DNA of 64,000 nt from Opitutaceae bacterium (lineage in GTDB: Bacteria > Verrucomicrobiota > Verrucomicrobiia > Opitutales > Opitutaceae). The notes below the pieces were generated by a model. The model saw only the letters and a list, made by a program, of their open reading frames with translations, made no database searches and was not told the origin of the DNA. The position numbers and the translations under genes are program-made. Shown here piece by piece: positions 60,600 through 64,000 of the stretch. Every line of letters begins with the position of its first letter. Position 1 is the first letter of the stretch. The stretch is from NCBI GenBank assembly GCA_016794785.1, contig JAEUHC010000015.1, positions 62,001 to 126,000 on the forward strand. Reading direction: 5' to 3'.

Positions 60600-60928
60600 G
60601 TCTATCTATATCAGCCGAGCCCGAGCGGATTCAACGGATGGATAAAGATCGCCCTCAAGGATTCAATTTTTGAGACCACGAGGCAGGGAGATCCTCTGCG
60701 AAGCCTTGCTTGCGGCTATAATCAAGCTACGCGCCAAAGAAGGCCGATTGGGCCACAGGGCCATAGTGCGCTTAGCACGGTCTCAGCTCAAATTCCTTGG
60801 AGCTCGATTAAATTCTCGTCTCTAAATTCGGGCTATTAGACAAGGATCATGGGATGCCGGTTTAGCGTTGCTCGCGCCTACCCCCCTCGCCCGGATGCCA
60901 AGCAATAATAGAGTGGAAGGGGGGAAGT
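60600..60928. other. Gene-free stretch between rpsA and the tRNA genes
   Basis: 329 bases, lower in GC than average. One 84-codon frame crosses it from inside the rpsA terminator but has neither plausible start nor protein-like composition. GGGCCACAGGGCC (60749-60761) is a small dyad. No tRNA, 6S, tmRNA or RNase P fold was recognised. Confidence 0.5.
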
Positions 60929-61002
60929 GGCTGCCCGACTAGGACTCGAACCTAGACAGAACGAGTCAGAGTCGTTCGTGCTACCATTACACCATCGGGC
61001 AG
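60929..61002 (-). tRNA. tRNA-Gln (anticodon CTG)
   Basis: Minus-strand sequence TGCCCGATGGTGTAATGGTA... folds as a cloverleaf: acceptor TGCCCGA/TCGGGCA, anticodon stem GAACGA/TCGTTC with loop CTCTGAC (anticodon CTG), T-loop TTCGAGT. Discriminator G is followed by an encoded CCA (60929-60931). Confidence 0.95.
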
Positions 61003-61085
61003 TGGAAATTCTCGGCGAAGGGATGTGGCGGCTGTTAGGTCGATTAATGCCGCCGGGGCGGAATAAGGCGACGCCTAAAGGCACG

Positions 61086-61160
61086 TGGAGCCGGCGATGG
61101 GATTCGAACCCGCAACCGCCTGTTTACAAAACAGGTGCTCTACCGTTGAGCTACGCCGGC
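61086..61160 (-). tRNA. tRNA-Thr (anticodon TGT)
   Basis: Acceptor GCCGGCG/CGCCGGC, D arm GCTCAACGGTAGAGC, anticodon stem CCTGT/ACAGG with loop TTTGTAA (TGT), T-loop TTCGAAT. CCA encoded at 61086-61088. Confidence 0.95.
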
Positions 61161-61239
61161 GTGCGACGAGGACCGCCGGGGCCGAAAAAGGACTTGGAAA
61201 AAACGAGCAACCACAGTTTTTGGCGAACTGGACTTAGTA

Positions 61240-61314
<75 letters not shown>

Positions 61315-61655
61315 AACAAACAAGAAGCTCAAAAGCTCACGAGGGGGTGGTGGATGTCAACTGCGATTTCCGTTCCGTTGAATTCTATCGTAGGAAGAGC
61401 AACTAACGGGTTCCTCGCGCGACGAATTCCATGGGCGCTGGAGCCCCGGTGAAGCTGAGTTGGATGTAAGCGATTCATCGTGTCGTGCGTGCCCGATGCC
61501 CACAGGATTCGGCTCAGTCAGGATCGAAAATGATGAGTCTTCTGACGGGCCAATCGCGCATCACGCAGCGTTCTTGGCATTCGAATGGTTGTGAGGTGGA
61601 CGGAAATGGGGCGGAAACACTCCTGGCCCAGAGGAGCGGGGTCTTCTCGCAAAAA
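61315..61655. other. Gene-free gap between tRNA-Pro and tRNA-Lys genes
   Basis: 341 bases without a convincing protein or RNA gene on either strand. The other tRNA spacers in the cluster are about 80 bases. It may hold a promoter for the Lys-Thr-Gln genes, but none stands out. Confidence 0.45.
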
Positions 61656-61732
<77 letters not shown>

Positions 61733-61833
61733 ACATTTTTCTTCCACTACACTTGCGCGAGTGGGGCGGTGAGGGAGCCTCACGGCGTGAAACGGCGCAA
61801 GCAGAAAACAACAAGACAGGTGTGGATCATCTT

Positions 61834-61865
61834 CAAAAAAAACCCCGGCTGAAACAGCCGGGGTT
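61834..61865 (-). terminator. Rho-independent terminator for the coiled-coil gene operon
   Basis: On the minus strand AACCCCGGCT-GTTTC-AGCCGGGGTT followed by a run of T: ten-pair stem with a five-base loop, 41 bases after the last stop. It ends the three-gene operon before tRNA-Pro. Confidence 0.92.
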
Positions 61866-61906
61866 GACGTAGTGGGATTGCCCCACGCAACGGAAGCAGT
61901 GCCAGA

Positions 61907-62446
61907 TTATTTGGCCGGAACGGGAGAAGCAATCACGGGGGGGCGCACGAGCGAACTGTCGGACGCCCGGCGGTGAATCATCTCGGTCATACGCTGGATT
62001 TCCAACTCGGCGTTACGGCGCGCAACGCGGGCGAGCTCCACCTGTTTGGCGATATCGAATGCTTCACGGCTCGTTTTGTCCTTCTCTTTGCGGACTCGCT
62101 CAAGCTCAGCCTCCTTGTCGCTGACTTCCTTGGCTGCAGCTTTGCCCTTTGCGAGATACTCCTCGGTCTGGGCTTTGACGCGATTGTCGTCGGCCAGCTG
62201 TTTGGCCTCCTTTTCGGCTTGTTTGGCCTTTTCCTCTGCATCGCGTTCCGCCTGACGCTTGGCGGCGTCTTCACGGGCCTTGGCCTCAGCTGCTTTCTTG
62301 CGGGCGACTTCGTCGGCCTGCTTCTTGGCCGTCTCCATCTTGATGCGCGCCTCCTTTTCGTGAAGCTCCTTGGCGTGCGACATGTAGAACACGAGGAAGA
62401 CGCCGAGCATCGCTCCGGGGAAAATAAGATACATCCACTTTTTCAT
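61907..62446 (-). CDS. Membrane-anchored coiled-coil protein A
   Basis: 179 residues. One N-terminal membrane helix (MYLIFPGAMLGVFLVFYMSH, about 4-23) then a long charged coiled coil of Lys/Glu/Ala (about 24-150: EKEARIKMETAKKQADEVAR, EEKAKQAEKEAKQLADDN and so on) and a proline-containing tail (SLVRPPVIASPVPAK). The pattern and the opening MKKW..YLIFP match the next gene upstream, so the two are paralogues. The protein could lie along the periplasm or cytoplasm depending on orientation. Function unknown; co-transcribed with a TPR protein. Confidence 0.75.
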   Translation of the reverse strand: MKKWMYLIFPGAMLGVFLVFYMSHAKELHEKEARIKMETAKKQADEVARKKAAEAKAREDAAKRQAERDAEEKAKQAEKEAKQLADDNRVKAQTEEYLAKGKAAAKEVSDKEAELERVRKEKDKTSREAFDIAKQVELARVARRNAELEIQRMTEMIHRRASDSSLVRPPVIASPVPAK

Positions 62447-62469
62447 GGCAGGGGAGAAGGGTGTTTGGG

Positions 62470-63024
62470 TTATTTCTTGGCGGCTTTGGCGGCTTCTGCG
62501 GCAGCCTTGGCGGCCTCTTCGGCGGCCTTGTCGGCTGCGGCGATGCGTTCAAGGACACCGTTCAGACTTTTGGCGTTGGCCTCGGCCTTCTTGACGTATT
62601 CCTTGAGGAAGGCGAGTTCATCGGTAACGCGCTTCCGCTCAGTCTGAGCAGCAACGAGCTCGGCCTTCTCGCTGTCGATTTCCTTTTGGAGCCGGCGGGC
62701 GTTCTGTTCCAGCTTATCGGCATCTCGGCCGGCTTTGTCGCGATTCTGGCGGGCAAGATCGCGAGCCTCCTTTTCGCGGGCTTCACGCTCCTCGCGGGCT
62801 TTCTTTTCAATGCGGCGTTTTTCCTGAGCCTCAAGCGCAGATTTCACCGCGGTCTCACGGTCCTTGGCTTCCTTCTCAAACTTGGCGCGCTTTTGGTCGG
62901 CGGCTTCCTTGATCTTGGCCTGTTCCTTGCCTTCGAACTCCTTGTGGGCGTTCATGTAGAACCCAAAGAAGAAGACGATCAACAGAGCGAGCGGCAGGAT
63001 AAAATAGACGTAGCTTTTCTTCAT
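62470..63024 (-). CDS. Membrane-anchored coiled-coil protein B
   Basis: 184 residues, paralogous to the downstream gene. N-terminal membrane helix (VYFILPLALLIVFFFGFYMN, about 6-25), then a Lys/Glu/Arg-rich coiled coil (FEKEAKDRETAVKSALEAQ, QKEIDSEKAELVAAQTERKR) and an Ala/Lys-rich C-terminus (ADKAAEEAAKAAAEAAKAAKK). The spacing to the TPR gene is 15 bases and to the next coiled-coil gene 23 bases, so one transcript is likely. No recognised family. Confidence 0.75.
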   Translation of the reverse strand: MKKSYVYFILPLALLIVFFFGFYMNAHKEFEGKEQAKIKEAADQKRAKFEKEAKDRETAVKSALEAQEKRRIEKKAREEREAREKEARDLARQNRDKAGRDADKLEQNARRLQKEIDSEKAELVAAQTERKRVTDELAFLKEYVKKAEANAKSLNGVLERIAAADKAAEEAAKAAAEAAKAAKK

Positions 63025-63039
63025 GTTAAAGTGGGGGCT

Positions 63040-64000
63040 TTATTTTGATTTGGTGGCAGCCTTGGTCGCCGGCCCGCCCTTGGTTGCGGGGGACACGCTT
63101 GGGGTCTCGGGGGCCTTGGTGGCTTCCGCTTTCTTGGGGGCTTCCTTGGCTTTGCCCTTCTCATTCTTTTCGTTCAGGGCTTCGGAGACGACTTCCTTAA
63201 GGCGAGCGAACTGCTGGTCCTTTTCGTGTTCCTTGAACTTCTGGGCCTCTTCAAGGGCCTTCATGGATTCCTCCAGGTCACCGAGTTCGTAGGCGGTGTA
63301 AGCCTTGAGATAGTGGACGCCGTAAGGCTTCGTGTCTTTGAAATTTCCTTTGCTGACCGCGAGCTTCGCGTGGGTAAAGGCCTCACGCGTTTTTTCCATC
63401 TGCAGGTAAATCTGTGCGATTTGAACCTCGAGTTCGCCGTTTGTGGGGAAGAGGGTCGCGGCCTCCTTGAGGACGTTCACGGCCTGTTGGTAGAGATTCG
63501 CCTCCTGATAGTAGCGCCCCAAGATGCGCCAATTGTGCGGCTCGGACTCGATGGTGCCCTTCTTCATCCCATTGTAGAGGAGCTCGGTGCCCTTGGTGAA
63601 TTGGTTGGCGATAAGATAGAACGACACCAAGTTCATGTTGTCCTTCGGTGTGTTCAGGAAGCCGAGGGCTTGGGCTCGTTCCAAGGTGACAATGGCTCGG
63701 ACCAAGTAGTCGCGGGCTTGGGCCGGATCCTTTTCGCGAGCCTTGTCGTTTAGCTGAAGGTAAATGGCAAACAGCATCGCCCAATAGTCCTTTTTCGAGG
63801 GATTCTGTTTGAGGACGAGTTCCAGAATCTCGGCTGACGCGACCAAGTCATTCTGCTGTTGAAGGAGGGCGAGGTAGAGTTGGTAGAAACTTTCCTTCGG
63901 CTTGATCGCGCTGGTCAGCGCACGATCAATGATGGTGCGTGTTTCCTTGAGCAGTGCTTGGTCAACGTTGGCAGGGTCGGCGACTGCGGAGTAGTAGAGG
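63040..64000 (-). CDS. TPR protein, 5' end outside the window
   Basis: The frame is open from the window edge to 63040 (at least 319 codons; the first codon lies beyond 64000). Tandem tetratricopeptides: TIIDRALTSAIKPKESFYQL, AEILELVLKQNPSKKDYWA, YLVRAIVTLERAQALGFLN, EPHNWRILGRYYQEANLYQQ, AVNVLKEAATLFPTNGELEV and SMKALEEAQKFKEHEKD, ending in a Lys/Ala/Thr-rich tail (APKKAEATKAPETPSVSPA). It probably organises a complex with the two coiled-coil membrane proteins encoded after it. A Lys-rich tail of this type could be disordered. Confidence 0.8.
   Translation of the reverse strand, partial: LYYSAVADPANVDQALLKETRTIIDRALTSAIKPKESFYQLYLALLQQQNDLVASAEILELVLKQNPSKKDYWAMLFAIYLQLNDKAREKDPAQARDYLVRAIVTLERAQALGFLNTPKDNMNLVSFYLIANQFTKGTELLYNGMKKGTIESEPHNWRILGRYYQEANLYQQAVNVLKEAATLFPTNGELEVQIAQIYLQMEKTREAFTHAKLAVSKGNFKDTKPYGVHYLKAYTAYELGDLEESMKALEEAQKFKEHEKDQQFARLKEVVSEALNEKNEKGKAKEAPKKAEATKAPETPSVSPATKGGPATKAATKSK

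Noticed and set aside
60585..60839. 84-codon plus frame after rpsA
   Set aside because: Starts inside the rpsA terminator with GTG and has no protein-like pattern.

Overview
The window looks like a chromosomal segment of a Verrucomicrobiota bacterium, most likely Opitutaceae. The grounds are high GC, secreted sulfatases, two DUF1501 + DUF1549/DUF1553 (planctomycete-type cytochrome c) gene pairs, secreted Gfo/Idh-linked sugar loci, a FecI/FecR/STN-TonB receptor set, and many palindromic intergenic repeats. The taxonomic call is inference from gene content; there is no rRNA in the window.

Layout. 1-3.3 kb: 5' part of a TonB-dependent receptor with a LacI regulator upstream of it. 3.4-12.5 kb: sugar isomerase-like gene divergent from a GH78 rhamnosidase / DUF6807 / Tat-exported aminotransferase chain, then a secreted RidA protein, a BNR propeller protein and a large secreted protein of unknown function. 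12.5-18.6 kb: DUF1501 and DUF1553 genes divergent from a sulfatase. 18.6-26.5 kb: a minus-strand operon of a TIM-barrel hydrolase-like protein, phytanoyl-CoA dioxygenase-like protein, sodium:solute symporter, Gfo/Idh oxidoreductase, secreted hypothetical protein and mutarotase-like protein. 26.6-31.8 kb: a short MetE-like methyltransferase and a second DUF1501/DUF1553 pair. TGAAA/TTTCA dyads before the LacI gene, the hydrolase operon and the MetE-like gene suggest a shared local regulon for uptake and breakdown of a plant or algal glycan.

31.9-46.3 kb is mostly core metabolism: Gfo/Idh, TPR protein, lipB-lipA, a Fur-family regulator, priA, a MacAB-like efflux pair without an ATPase, an NAD-type zinc dehydrogenase, a TMTC-like TPR membrane protein and ribulokinase. 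46.6-50.8 kb is accessory: a second sulfatase, a lone integron-type gene cassette with a convincing attC site, an SDR, several repeats, a 65-aa gene with a sigma-54-like promoter and an orphan acyl carrier protein. 50.9-55.9 kb: STN-TonB receptor, FecR, FecI sigma factor. 56.2-60.6 kb: secG, LolA-like protein, HAD phosphatase, a double ribbon-helix-helix protein and rpsA. 60.9-61.7 kb: four tRNA genes (Pro, Lys, Thr, Gln on the minus strand). 61.9 kb to the end: two paralogous membrane-anchored coiled-coil proteins behind a TPR protein that runs off the edge.

Throughout, starts are rarely preceded by a Shine-Dalgarno sequence; many are preceded by a C/T-rich tract instead, and many neighbours overlap by ATGA.
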